Below, piece by piece: positions 25,086-32,896 of a stretch of DNA of 32,896 nt; within the stretch, counting starts at the first letter, position 1, and every line of letters begins with the position of its first letter. Where the stretch lies: the NCBI GenBank assembly GCA_017478855.1, contig JAFVCX010000040.1, positions 1 to 32,896 on the forward strand. The letters run 5' to 3'. The notes beneath the pieces were generated by a model. That model had not been told where the DNA came from. It saw only the letters and a program-made list of their open reading frames with translations, and searched no databases. This DNA comes from Muribaculaceae bacterium (GTDB lineage: Bacteria > Bacteroidota > Bacteroidia > Bacteroidales > Muribaculaceae). The position numbers were made by a program, and so were the translations under genes.

Positions 25086-26837
25086 TCAAGCCTCGCAAAC
25101 CTGTTGCGCTTGTTCTACCCAGTGCTTCACTTCGTCGGCAGTGGGGGCCTTGTAGCCAAGTTTGTACTTTTTGTTGATGTCGAGTAGGTCTTGGAAGAGC
25201 TTGCCCGGACGGTCAAGGGCGGCGAGAGCCTCCACGGTGAGATAGCCGGCCTTTTGCACGGCGGCCACCCATTCGGCCGGAATGCCGAGGGCCACAAAGG
25301 CTTCTTCCTTGTCGCGGCGGGCCACTTTCTCCGGACGCATTTGCGGGAACAGAAGCACATCTTGAATGGTGGTCTTTCCCGTCATGAACATCACCAGCCG
25401 GTCGATGCCTATGCCTATGCCGCTCGTGGGAGGCATGCCATATTGCAGGGCACGCAAGAAGTCGTGGTCGATAATCATGGCCTCGTCGTCGCCCTTGTCG
25501 GCAAGGCGCATTTGCTCTTTGAATCGTTCCTCTTGGTCGAGGGGGTCGTTCAGCTCGCTATAAGCGTTGGCCAGCTCTTTGCCGTTCACCATCAGCTCAA
25601 ACCGCTCGGTCAGGCCGGGTTTGCTGCGGTGCATCTTGGTCAAGGGCGACATCTCCACCGGGTAGTCGATGATGAAAGTGGGCTGAATGAAGCTGCCCTC
25701 GCAGAACTCGCCAAAAATCTCGTCAATCAGCTTGCCCTTGCCCATAGTGTCGTAAATCTCCATCTTGAGCTTGCGGCACACCTCACGAATTTGAGCCTCG
25801 TCCATTCCATTCAGGTCATAACCGGTCTTCTCTTTGATGGCATCCAAGATGGGCAGCCGGCGATAGGGTGCCTTGTAGCTGATGAGGTGCCCGTCAAATT
25901 CCACTTCGGGTTTGCCGTTGACGGCGACGCAAATCTTTTCAAGAAGTTGCTCGGTGAACGACATCATCCAGTTGTAGTCCTTATACTGCACATACAGCTC
26001 CATGCAGGTGAACTCCGGATTGTGCGTGCGGTCCATGCCCTCGTTGCGGAAGTTCTTGCCAATTTCATACACGCCCTCAAAACCGCCCACGATGAGCCGC
26101 TTGAGATAAAGCTCGGTGGCGATGCGCATATACATGTCCACGTCGAGCGCGTTGAAGTGGGTGATGAACGGGCGCGCGCTTGCCCCGCCGGCAATGCTTT
26201 GCAGCGTGGGGGTCTCCACCTCGGTATAGCCGGCCTCGTCGAGCACGCGGCGCATCGTCTTGAGCACGGTGGCGCGTTTCAGGAACGTGTCTTTCACGCC
26301 ATCATTCACAATCAAGTCCACATAACGGCGGCGATAGCGCAGTTCGGGGTCGTCAAAGGCATCGTAGGTCACGCCGTCTTTCACTTTCACCACAGGCAGC
26401 GGGCGCAGGGCCTTGCTCAGCAGGGTGAGCGACTGGGCGTGAACGCTGATTTCGCCCGTCTGGGTGCGGAACACATAGCCCGTGACACCCACGAAGTCGC
26501 CCATATCGAGCAGCTTCTTGAACACCACATTATAGAGGTCTTTGTTCTCGCCGGGGCACAAATCGTCGCGGCTGATGTACACCTGAATGCGGCCATGCGA
26601 GTCTTGCAGCTCCATAAAGGAGGCCTTGCCCATGATGCGCCGGCTCATGATGCGCCCGGCGATGCTCACAGTGCGGGCGTCGGCCTCGTCGCTGAATTGC
26701 TCGCGAATGTCGTCGCTATATGCGTCCACCTTATATTCTGCGGCGGGATAAGGGTCGATGCCCATTTCGCGCAGAGTGTTCAAACTGTTTCGTCTTACTA
26801 TTTCTTGTTCGCTCAGTTCAAGTACATTCATGTTCAA
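25086..26837 (-). CDS. lysS: Lysine-tRNA ligase (class II) with C-terminal extension
   Basis: 583 residues; charges tRNA-Lys. An N-terminal OB-fold anticodon-binding domain (about 55-165, with [20 protein letters not shown]) precedes the class II catalytic core. Motif 2 is [20 protein letters not shown]. Motif 3 is [12 protein letters not shown] (about 474-485). After the normal C-terminus (LLFPQMRPE) an extension of about 75 residues follows, with [21 protein letters not shown] and [13 protein letters not shown]. It is helical and helix-hairpin-helix-like, and such tails are known in LysS of Bacteroidetes. The start at 26837 is taken; an ATG two codons later is equivalent. No promoter is seen in the 30-base gap upstream, so it is probably transcribed with the lipoprotein gene. 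Confidence 0.97.
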   Translation of the reverse strand: MNMNVLELSEQEIVRRNSLNTLREMGIDPYPAAEYKVDAYSDDIREQFSDEADARTVSIAGRIMSRRIMGKASFMELQDSHGRIQVYISRDDLCPGENKDLYNVVFKKLLDMGDFVGVTGYVFRTQTGEISVHAQSLTLLSKALRPLPVVKVKDGVTYDAFDDPELRYRRRYVDLIVNDGVKDTFLKRATVLKTMRRVLDEAGYTEVETPTLQSIAGGASARPFITHFNALDVDMYMRIATELYLKRLIVGGFEGVYEIGKNFRNEGMDRTHNPEFTCMELYVQYKDYNWMMSFTEQLLEKICVAVNGKPEVEFDGHLISYKAPYRRLPILDAIKEKTGYDLNGMDEAQIREVCRKLKMEIYDTMGKGKLIDEIFGEFCEGSFIQPTFIIDYPVEMSPLTKMHRSKPGLTERFELMVNGKELANAYSELNDPLDQEERFKEQMRLADKGDDEAMIIDHDFLRALQYGMPPTSGIGIGIDRLVMFMTGKTTIQDVLLFPQMRPEKVARRDKEEAFVALGIPAEWVAAVQKAGYLTVEALAALDRPGKLFQDLLDINKKYKLGYKAPTADEVKHWVEQAQQVCEA

Positions 26838-26867
26838 TCGTTGGTGTTTTTTTCGTTTTTCCGGTGG

Positions 26868-27284
26868 TTATTTCGATGAAGAGTCGCCGGCGGCCTGCTG
26901 CTTTTGCTGCGCGAGGTCGTTGATGGCCGTGGTCATCTCATCGGTCATGGCTTTGGCAAACTCATCGCCCTTTCCTTGCTGCCGGTAAAACTCATTGGCC
27001 GTTTTAATCATGTTGTCCACGCGAGCCGTTTCCTCGGCATTGCTCTCGCCGTTCATCATTTTGCGTGAGAGGCTGATGCTCAGCTGCGTGATGAGCTTCG
27101 CGTCGCGCGTGGGGTCGCCCGATGGGGTGAAGTCGCCGGTGGCCAGTTCCGCGGCCTCGTCGGTGACCTCGACGAGCGTGGCATCTTGCCCCGCCGCGCC
27201 CGACTGCTGCGAGCTGCCGGCGCGGTCGCAGGAAGCCAGCGTGAGTGCGGCCAGTGCCGCAACAAGAATAAGAGTTTGTTTCAT
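26868..27284 (-). CDS. Small lipoprotein of unknown function
   Basis: 138 residues from the ATG at 27284 (MKQTLILVAALAALTLASC); the in-frame codons further upstream cover the promoter and are not coding. The lipobox L16-A17-S18-C19 is a perfect consensus, so the mature protein is lipid-anchored at C19. The mature part is polar and mostly helical: a short Ser/Gln/Gly linker, an Asp/Glu-rich stretch, then an amphipathic region (LITQLSISLSRKMMNGE, ARVDNMIKTANEFYRQQGKGDE, AMTDEMTTAINDLAQQKQQ). No catalytic motif is visible and I do not recognise a family. It is first in the long operon running through lysS to sbcC, and its promoter is a close consensus match. Confidence 0.8.
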   Translation of the reverse strand: MKQTLILVAALAALTLASCDRAGSSQQSGAAGQDATLVEVTDEAAELATGDFTPSGDPTRDAKLITQLSISLSRKMMNGESNAEETARVDNMIKTANEFYRQQGKGDEFAKAMTDEMTTAINDLAQQKQQAAGDSSSK

Positions 27285-27314
27285 TGTAAATTCGTCGTGT
27301 AGTGATTCAACTTG

Positions 27315-27345
27315 CAAAGATAAACAATTATTTTCACTCAACAAA
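27315..27345 (-). promoter_or_regulatory. Promoter of the lipoprotein-lysS-porZ-thyA-folA-sbcDC operon
   Basis: The minus strand reads TTTG (27345-27342), a 19-base spacer, then TATCTTTG (27322-27315): both boxes match the Bacteroidetes pattern. The start would be near 27308, 24 bases before the lipoprotein ATG. Downstream intergenic gaps are 30, 49, 16, 7, 63 and 27 bases plus one ATGA overlap, with no other clear promoter on the minus strand down to 16612. Confidence 0.65.
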
Positions 27346-27460
27346 TAACTTTTTCCGAAACTCTGCCGCCATGTGCCGCAAGCTGGCGTAAAAACGCAGA
27401 AATCAGCGCGTGAGCGAAAAGAAACCGCCGCACAATCGTGCGTGAGTGAAAAGTTTTTTA

Positions 27461-27468
27461 TAGTTTTG
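27461..27468 (+). promoter_or_regulatory. -7 box of the zinc-ribbon gene promoter
   Basis: TAGTTTTG (27461-27468) matches TAnnTTTG and lies 35 bases before the ATG at 27504. There is no TTTG at -33 (the region reads TGAGTGAAAAG), so it may be weak or regulated. With the minus-strand promoter at 27315-27345 it makes 27285-27503 a divergent promoter region; nothing else is seen there. Confidence 0.45.
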
Positions 27469-27503
27469 CAAATTGCAAATTCTCAATTGAAACGAAAACA
27501 ACT

Positions 27504-28943
27504 ATGATTCGATGTAACAAATGCGGGGAGCAGGTGCCCGATGGCTCGGCGTTTTGCAACCACTGCGGCACGCCCATCAGCACCGAAGTGCAATGCCCCT
27601 CGTGCCAAGCCCACATCCCGGCCAATAGCGTGTTTTGCCCCAAATGCGGCAAAATGGTGCGCAACGACATGATTGACGACGAGCCCACGCAAAAACGCAC
27701 TCCGGCTCCCACCTATCATGAGCTGCACCGCGAGCCGGCCAAGCCGGCACAACCGCAGAGCGACCCGTGGCGCGACACCGCAAGCCGCCCGGCCACCGAG
27801 CGGCAAGAGGCCGCCACGCTATCGAGCGAGCCGGCTCACTACAACCGCAACGTGCTCATCGGAGCCGCCGTGGTGGCCGCCATCATCGTGGCGTTGCTCC
27901 TGCTGCGCACCTGCGACAACTCCGGCACCACCACCGTGGCCACCGGCAGCGACTCCACACTGCTTGTGACCGATACCACCGGCGATGCCACAGCCGTATT
28001 TTGGGCCGAAATGGAGCGCCACAACCTTGTGGGCGACGGTGCCAAGCCCGCCGGAGCCGTCAAAATCGACGACAACCGCATGATAGGTATCGCTTACCTG
28101 AGCGATGCCACCAGCCGCTCGTTCTACAAAATTTATGAGCTGAACCGCAGCGGCAACGTGTGGGACGTGGAGCTGCGCGACGCCAAGTACATCAACGGGC
28201 GTGGCATCTCATTCGAGCCGTCGGCACTCATCACCGACATTTCGCAAATGCCCCGCGGCGTGGATGTCAACGGAAAAGACTGCGTGTACTTCGCCTATAT
28301 GAACACGCCCGGTGCCGAGGGCACCACAGGCCGCGTGTCGCTGTGCCTCTACGATGTGGAGGGCAAAAAAGTCACCACCCTCGACTACGATGGCCCCATC
28401 AAAACCCGCGACGACGGCCGCCGCTACATCTATGGCAAGCCCCTGCAGCGCATTTCCTCGCCCGAAACCCGTTTCTTGCAAAGCGAGGCGCAAAATGTGA
28501 AAATCATCTACTTCCCCACGGCCGAAGAACTGCGCGCCGAGCAAGAAGCGCTTGAAAAAGAAGAAGAGGAGAAAAAGCTGGCCGACCCCGATAATGCCGA
28601 CGCACGCTGGAGCCAAGAGAACGACTCGCTCATGCACAGCATCAACAGCGGCAAGGAAACTAAGGTGAAAACGGCCACCTACGATAAGCCCATCTTCAAC
28701 CTCAAAGACATGCACAAGAAGATTGAAAACGAGGGCTATATCGTCTTTAGCGACAACAAGGGCGCGGTGTATGGCTTCAACAAAGACACCCGCAAGTACT
28801 TCACCATCTATTCGCCCAAGAAAGCCACCGAACCCACCGACATAGGCTTTGCCAACAGCAAAAACAACCTGCTGCGCTACCGCACCGCCACAGGACGTTA
28901 CAGCTACGACCTCGTGAGCGGTCACACCAAGCGCATTGAGTGA
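27504..28943 (+). CDS. Membrane protein with two N-terminal zinc ribbons and an exported domain
   Basis: 479 residues. Two cytoplasmic zinc ribbons come first: C4-x2-C7 with C18-x2-C21, and C31-x2-C34 with C45-x2-C48. A Pro/Glu/Arg/Ala-rich linker (about 50-115) leads to a single membrane helix (about 117-135, VLIGAAVVAAIIVALLLLR). A periplasmic part of about 340 residues follows. It contains a beta-rich domain (ILG-like AEMERHNLVGDG, MIGIAYLSDATSRSFYKIYELNRS), a highly charged helix (AEELRAEQEALEKEEEEKK, about 344-362) and a C-terminal beta domain that ends YDLVSGHTKRIE. Zinc-ribbon plus membrane-helix proteins are common in Bacteroidales, but I know no function for this one. A sensor or envelope-associated role is possible. 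It is followed one base after its stop by a 35-residue membrane protein. Confidence 0.85.
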   Translation: MIRCNKCGEQVPDGSAFCNHCGTPISTEVQCPSCQAHIPANSVFCPKCGKMVRNDMIDDEPTQKRTPAPTYHELHREPAKPAQPQSDPWRDTASRPATERQEAATLSSEPAHYNRNVLIGAAVVAAIIVALLLLRTCDNSGTTTVATGSDSTLLVTDTTGDATAVFWAEMERHNLVGDGAKPAGAVKIDDNRMIGIAYLSDATSRSFYKIYELNRSGNVWDVELRDAKYINGRGISFEPSALITDISQMPRGVDVNGKDCVYFAYMNTPGAEGTTGRVSLCLYDVEGKKVTTLDYDGPIKTRDDGRRYIYGKPLQRISSPETRFLQSEAQNVKIIYFPTAEELRAEQEALEKEEEEKKLADPDNADARWSQENDSLMHSINSGKETKVKTATYDKPIFNLKDMHKKIENEGYIVFSDNKGAVYGFNKDTRKYFTIYSPKKATEPTDIGFANSKNNLLRYRTATGRYSYDLVSGHTKRIE

Positions 28944-28944
28944 C

Positions 28945-29052
28945 ATGAACGATAACGAGCGGCAATATTACCGGCATTTCTTCTGGAAGCTCGACGTCGT
29001 GCTGCTGGCTCTGCTGGTCTTGCTCTATGTGCTCAACAAGCTGGCCGGCTAA
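28945..29052 (+). CDS. 35-residue single-pass membrane protein
   Basis: ATG at 28945, TAA at 29050-29052. The N-terminal third is polar (MNDNERQYYRHFFWKLD) and is followed by a strongly hydrophobic helix (VVLLALLVLLYVLNK) ending LAG. The start codon comes one base after the TGA of the zinc-ribbon gene, and the next gene begins 42 bases later, so it is embedded in a compact unit. The tight spacing, complete membrane helix and charged N-terminus support a real small protein rather than chance. It may be a partner or regulator of the zinc-ribbon membrane protein, with the N-terminus probably cytoplasmic. No known family recognised. Confidence 0.6.
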   Translation: MNDNERQYYRHFFWKLDVVLLALLVLLYVLNKLAG

Positions 29053-29094
29053 AACCTCTTTTCTTCTCAATATCACACACGCAAACCAATATCC

Positions 29095-30225
29095 ATGTTT
29101 GAAATCAAAGAAATACCCCCCGTGCGCAAAGCGCTCAAAAAGTTTGTGCATTTTCCCATCGACTGCCTGTATCACGACAGCCCCTATTATGTGCCGGCAT
29201 TGGTGACCGACGAAATCGACACCCTCGACCCCAAAAAGAACCCGGCCTTTGATTTTTGCGAGAGCATCTATTTTATGGCCTACCGCGACGGCAAGCCCGT
29301 GGGACGCATCGCCGGCATCATCAACCGCGTGGTCAACGAGCGGGCCGGCAAGCAAGAAGGCCGCTTCGGCTACATCGACTTCGTTGACGACGAAGAGGTG
29401 GTCGACGGTCTGATTGAGGCCGTGGCGTGCTGGGCGCGTGGCAAGGGCATGACCACGCTCACCGGGCCGCTGGGCTTTACCGACATGGATCGTGAGGGAA
29501 TGCTCGTGGAGGGATTCGACGAGCTGAGCACGCAGGCCACCATCTATAACTATGATTATTATCAGCGACACATGCAGCGACTGGGATTCAAAAAAGACGT
29601 TGACTGGATTGAGCTGAAAATCACCGTTCCTCCCACCGTGCCCGAGAAAATGCAGCGCGTGGCGCAAATCGTGAAGACCCGCTATGGGCTTGATAACGTG
29701 AAGTACACCAATCGCAAGAAACTGGTGCGCGATTATGGCGATGCCATCTTCAAGCTCATTAATGAGGCCTACGACCAGCTCTTTGGCTACTCGCCCCTGT
29801 CGCAAAAACAAATCGACCACTACATTAAGATGTATCTTCCGTTCTTGCCCCTCGAAGACCTCTCGCTCATCGTGGAGCAAGATGGCACGCTGGTGGGCGT
29901 GGGCATTGCCATCCCCTCGCTCTCACGGGCACTCATCAAGTCGCGCGGTCGCCTCTTGCCCCTCGGCTGGCTGCACCTGCTGCGGGCTTTCAAGGGCAAA
30001 AACCAGATTGTGGACCTCATGCTGGTGGCCATCAAGCCCGAATACCAAAACAAGGGCGTGAATGCCTTGCTCTTTACCGACCTCATCCCTTACTTCAACA
30101 AGTTTGGCTACGAATGGGCCGAGAGCAACCCCGAGCTGGAGCTTAACGACAAGGTGCTCATGCAGTGGAATTATTTCGAAACCAAGCAGCACCGCCGCCG
30201 CCGCGCCTTCACAAAAGCGTTGTGA
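29095..30225 (+). CDS. GNAT-like N-acyltransferase
   Basis: 376 residues, with no signal peptide or membrane helix. The sequence fits a conserved Bacteroidales family of about 380 residues annotated as GNAT acetyltransferases. Seen: DCLYHDSPYYVPALVTDE near the N-terminus, FMAYRDGKPVGRIAGIINR (61-79), GMTTLTGPLGFTDMDREGML, ATIYNYDYYQRHMQRLGF, and near the C-terminus a coenzyme-A-binding-like loop in VAIKPEYQNKGVNALLF (about 311-327). Length suggests a double GNAT fold. The substrate is unknown. Relatives of bacterial ceramide synthases are also GNAT-like, so a lipid N-acylation role is conceivable, but nothing in this window (no serine palmitoyltransferase) supports it. It is probably on the same transcript as the zinc-ribbon gene. 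Confidence 0.8.
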   Translation: MFEIKEIPPVRKALKKFVHFPIDCLYHDSPYYVPALVTDEIDTLDPKKNPAFDFCESIYFMAYRDGKPVGRIAGIINRVVNERAGKQEGRFGYIDFVDDEEVVDGLIEAVACWARGKGMTTLTGPLGFTDMDREGMLVEGFDELSTQATIYNYDYYQRHMQRLGFKKDVDWIELKITVPPTVPEKMQRVAQIVKTRYGLDNVKYTNRKKLVRDYGDAIFKLINEAYDQLFGYSPLSQKQIDHYIKMYLPFLPLEDLSLIVEQDGTLVGVGIAIPSLSRALIKSRGRLLPLGWLHLLRAFKGKNQIVDLMLVAIKPEYQNKGVNALLFTDLIPYFNKFGYEWAESNPELELNDKVLMQWNYFETKQHRRRRAFTKAL

Positions 30226-30297
30226 TGAAGGCATTTTTCTTTTGACGACATGTAACTTTTGGATGTTTTAATGGTCTAATCTCCACAAAATATTACG

Positions 30298-30732
30298 ATG
30301 ATGAAACGATTTACCATATTTTTACGCATCTTTGCACTTGCAGCAGCTGTCACTCTCGCCACCGCCGGCTCGGCTCAAGTGCTGCGCGATGCCGACTACA
30401 ATAGCGTGGGGCGCATTGCCGGCAACGGCATCGTGCGCAATGCACAGCAACTCACGCTCGGTTCGTTTGATGCCGATGGCACTGTGCGCGACAAGGCCGG
30501 CACCGTGCTCGGACGCATCAACCGCCTCGAAATATTCAACGCCGCGGGCAACCGGTTGGGCTATATCAACACCGACGGTACCGTGCGCGATGGCGAAAGT
30601 CAGTTGTTGGGCACCATCAGCTTGAGCGACGGCAAAGTGACCGATGCCGAGCACCGCGTGCTGGGTTACGCGCGTGGCATAAGGGTTGACTGGATTGCCT
30701 GCTACTATTTCTTTGACTTTTTCAAACAATGA
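30298..30732 (+). CDS. Secreted 5-fold beta-flower-like repeat protein
   Basis: 144 residues. The signal peptide is about 26 residues (MMKRFTIFLRIF, hydrophobic run, AGSA before QVL); an ATG one codon later is equivalent. The mature protein is a series of short repeats of the type G-x-I/L-x-x-D/N-G-x-V-R-D: VGRIAGNGIVRNA, LGSFDADGTVRDK, LGRINRLEIFNA, LGYINTDGTVRDG, LGTISLSDGKVTD, LGYARGIRV. It ends with an aromatic tail (WIACYYFFDFF). This pattern fits the small Bacteroidales beta-flower proteins of unknown function. Its TGA overlaps the ATG of the nucleoside kinase (30729-30732), so translation is coupled to a cytoplasmic enzyme, an unexpected pairing for a secreted protein. No clear promoter is found in the 72 bases upstream. 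Confidence 0.75.
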   Translation: MMKRFTIFLRIFALAAAVTLATAGSAQVLRDADYNSVGRIAGNGIVRNAQQLTLGSFDADGTVRDKAGTVLGRINRLEIFNAAGNRLGYINTDGTVRDGESQLLGTISLSDGKVTDAEHRVLGYARGIRVDWIACYYFFDFFKQ

Positions 30733-32417
30733 GTCTTATGATGGACAACGAACCGTTAAAAATCTATTGTAAAAACACCGAAGAGTACATTCCCGTCGAG
30801 GGCGGCGACACGCTGCTCGAAGTGTACAAAATTTTAGAGCCGAGGGTGGGCGTGAAAGCGCTGGGTGCCTTGGTCAACAATAAGAACGAAGACTTGCGCT
30901 ACCGTGTCTACGGACCCAAGCACGTGCAGTTCATCGGCATTGAGCATCCTTCGGGGCAGCGCATCTATGTGCGTTCGCTGTGCATGGTGCTCTACAAGGC
31001 GCTCAACGACCTCTATCCCGGCAAGCGCCTGCGCTTCATGCACTCCATTTCGGGCGGCTATTACTGTGTGTTTAAGCACGAAAACGCCACCATCGCTCCC
31101 GAAACGGTGAACCGCATCAAGGCTCGCATGGAAGAAATCGTTGAGAACGACCTCGTGTTTCAGCCGCGCGAGCGCCTCACGAGCGATGTGATTCAGATGT
31201 TCCGCCAGCAAGGGCTTAACGACAAGGTGCGCCTGCTGTCGAGCATCAACACGCTCTACACCACCTATTATAAATTAGGCGACATCATCGATAGCTTCTA
31301 CGGGCCTCTCGTGCCCAGCACGGGCTATCTGCGCACCTTCGACCTCATCCCCTATGAGGACGGCATGCTTCTCTTGCCGCCCGATAAGGCCGACCCGTCG
31401 CGCCCGGCCACACCGGTGCCGCAACCCAAAATGTTCAAGGCGTTCACCGAGTATAACAGCTGCAACGACATCATTGGCGTGGACGATGTGGGCTCGCTCA
31501 ACCATGCCATTCAGGGCAAAGAGGCCTCGCAACTCATCCACGTGGCCGAAGCGCTCCACAACAAAGAGTTTGCCGCCATTGCCCACGACATCACCAAGCG
31601 TTACCACGAGGGTGGCGCGCGTGTGGTGCTCATCGCCGGGCCGTCGTCGAGCGGCAAGACCACCAGCAGCAAGCGATTGGCCATTCAGCTGATGACCAAC
31701 TACATCGTGCCGAAGGTCATAGAACTCGACAATTACTTTGTGAACCGCGACCAAACACCGCGCGACGAAACGGGCGACTATGACTATGAATCGCTCTATG
31801 CGCTCGACCTTGAGCAATTCAACGACGATCTCGCCCATTTGCTCGCCGGCGAAGAGGTGGCACTGCCCACCTACAACTTCACCACGGGACGGCGTGAGTA
31901 TCGGGGCAACAAGCTCAAGCTCGATGCCAACAATGTGCTGCTCATTGAGGGCATTCACGGCCTGAATCCGGAGCTCACCCGCCACATCCCCGAGAAACAG
32001 AAATATCGCCTCTATGTGTCGGCGCTCACCACGCTGGCCATCGACGACCACAACTGGATTCCCACCACCGACAACCGCCTGCTGCGGCGCATTGTGCGCG
32101 ACGCCAAATATCGCGGAGCCACGGCAAAAGACACCATCGCCCGCTGGGGCAGCGTGAGGCGTGGCGAGGAAAAGTGGATTTTCCCCTATCAGGAAAATGC
32201 CGATGCCACTTTCAACTCGTCGCTCCTTTTTGAGCTGTCGGTGATGAAAAGCTATGCCGAGCCGGTGTTGCGACAAGTGCCGGCCAACGTTCCCGAGCAC
32301 GCCGAGGCCGCCCGCCTGCTCAAATTCCTGAGCTACTTTGAGCCGCTCGACGAGAAAGACATTCCCAGCACCAGCCTGCTGCGCGAATTCTTGGGTGGCT
32401 CCAGCTTCCACTACTAA
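30729..32417 (+). CDS. Nucleoside (uridine-type) kinase with TGS and ThrRS-like N-terminal domains
   Basis: 562 residues. The N-terminal TGS domain (about 10-70, LKIYCKNTEEYIPVEGGDTLL) and the following segment (about 75-205, with RSLCMVLYKALNDLYPGKR and SGGYYCVF) resemble the editing-side domains of threonyl-tRNA synthetase. The metal-binding HxxxH is not kept. The C-terminal half is a P-loop kinase of the uridine kinase/phosphoribulokinase family: Walker A GPSSSGKT (304-311), VIELDNYFVNRDQTPRDETG, the lid region GRREYRGNKLKLDANNVLLIEGIHGLNPELT (in parts) and ITRTTR-like RRIVRDAKYRG. Such fused kinases are found in Bacteroidetes and Firmicutes; the exact nucleoside is not certain. The start at 30729 is set by the ATGA overlap, with M4 and M5 as alternatives. 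Confidence 0.9.
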   Translation: MSLMMDNEPLKIYCKNTEEYIPVEGGDTLLEVYKILEPRVGVKALGALVNNKNEDLRYRVYGPKHVQFIGIEHPSGQRIYVRSLCMVLYKALNDLYPGKRLRFMHSISGGYYCVFKHENATIAPETVNRIKARMEEIVENDLVFQPRERLTSDVIQMFRQQGLNDKVRLLSSINTLYTTYYKLGDIIDSFYGPLVPSTGYLRTFDLIPYEDGMLLLPPDKADPSRPATPVPQPKMFKAFTEYNSCNDIIGVDDVGSLNHAIQGKEASQLIHVAEALHNKEFAAIAHDITKRYHEGGARVVLIAGPSSSGKTTSSKRLAIQLMTNYIVPKVIELDNYFVNRDQTPRDETGDYDYESLYALDLEQFNDDLAHLLAGEEVALPTYNFTTGRREYRGNKLKLDANNVLLIEGIHGLNPELTRHIPEKQKYRLYVSALTTLAIDDHNWIPTTDNRLLRRIVRDAKYRGATAKDTIARWGSVRRGEEKWIFPYQENADATFNSSLLFELSVMKSYAEPVLRQVPANVPEHAEAARLLKFLSYFEPLDEKDIPSTSLLREFLGGSSFHY

Positions 32418-32486
32418 TCCTCGGCACACCCACAGGCCGCAGTAATCCCCCCCACACCTCGATTGACCGGTGGTCGCAACATGAAA

Positions 32487-32519
32487 AAACGGCCCGCACC
32501 ATCATGGCGCGGGCCGTTT
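32487..32519 (-). terminator. Terminator between the nucleoside kinase and GAPDH genes
   Basis: An 11-bp stem (AAACGGCCCGC, 32487-32497, with 32509-32519) carries an inner CCA/TGG pairing in its loop. On the minus strand it is followed by a run of T (complement of AAAAAA, 32484-32489), so it is a good Rho-independent terminator for the GAPDH gene, starting 24 bases after its stop. It also lies 69 bases after the kinase stop on the plus strand and may serve both. Bases 32418-32486 hold no gene. Confidence 0.8.
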
Positions 32520-32543
32520 GTATACTCTTTGTGAGAAGTTGGA

Positions 32544-32896
<353 letters not shown>

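Noticed and set aside
25191..26879. 562-codon open frame antisense to lysS
   Set aside because: It mirrors lysS codon for codon, has no signature of its own and is rich in His, Val, Ala and Gly, as expected of the antisense strand of a GC-rich gene. Similar shadows lie opposite the secreted repeat protein (166-786), the barrel (8968-10095), sbcD/folA (19974-21239), the GNAT gene (28801-29880) and the kinase (31275-32429).
27285..27344. Longer N-terminus for the lipoprotein upstream of lysS
   Set aside because: The extension covers the predicted promoter and would bury the lipoprotein signal inside the chain.
32418..32543. Possible RNA gene between the kinase and GAPDH genes
   Set aside because: The only structure is the terminator hairpin. 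No tRNA cloverleaf or small-RNA promoter is seen.

Overview
The window reads as a stretch of core chromosome from a member of the Bacteroidales, of the Muribaculaceae/Prevotellaceae kind and fairly rich in G+C. The order-level call rests on: promoters of the Bacteroidetes form (TTTG, about 20 bases, TAnnTTTG); start codons without clear Shine-Dalgarno sequences; a PorZ-like type IX secretion protein; a LysS with the C-terminal tail typical of the phylum; a NagB-like/LmbE fusion; a TGS-domain nucleoside kinase; a DUF4923-type lipoprotein; and the nadK | pdxJ-exbB-exbD-tonB arrangement. The genus cannot be fixed from sequence alone. I see no tRNA, rRNA, CRISPR array, insertion sequence, prophage or other mobile-element gene.

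Layout, left to right. 1-3520 (minus): the start of a secreted two-repeat protein cut by the left edge, then mtaB (tRNA methylthiolation) translationally coupled to a GT2 glycosyltransferase. 3521-3751: two copies of a promoter-bearing repeat. 3752-5679 (plus): a Wzi-like outer-membrane barrel coupled to a small lipocalin-like lipoprotein. 5693-11548 (minus): an operon gltX, unknown beta-barrel, waaA (Kdo transferase), NagB-like/LmbE fusion. 11724-12429 (minus): a DUF4923-like lipoprotein with its own promoter and a strong terminator. 12527-13390 (minus): nadK, diverging from pdxJ across a perfect 16-bp palindrome that supplies a -7 box to each strand. 13660-16514 (plus): pdxJ and an ExbB/ExbD/TonB energy-transduction set. 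16612-27284 (minus): eight closely spaced genes: lipoprotein, lysS, porZ-like, unknown membrane-anchored protein, thyA, folA, sbcD, sbcC. 27504-32417 (plus): a zinc-ribbon membrane protein, a 35-residue membrane protein, a GNAT-like acyltransferase, a beta-flower secreted protein and a nucleoside kinase. 32544 to the right edge (minus): the C-terminal part of GAPDH.

Functional themes are translation and tRNA modification (gltX, lysS, mtaB), cofactors and nucleotides (nadK, pdxJ, thyA, folA, nucleoside kinase), DNA repair (sbcCD), and the cell envelope (waaA, GT2, Wzi-like barrel, unknown barrel, ExbB/ExbD/TonB, PorZ-like, several lipoproteins). Five ATGA overlaps and one 11-bp overlap tie neighbouring genes together translationally. 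I found no new defence or mobile system. The most interesting signals are the recurrent promoter repeat and palindromic divergent promoter, the NagB-like domain lacking its usual catalytic residues, the unannotated 35-residue membrane protein, and several envelope genes of unknown function in conserved-looking operons.
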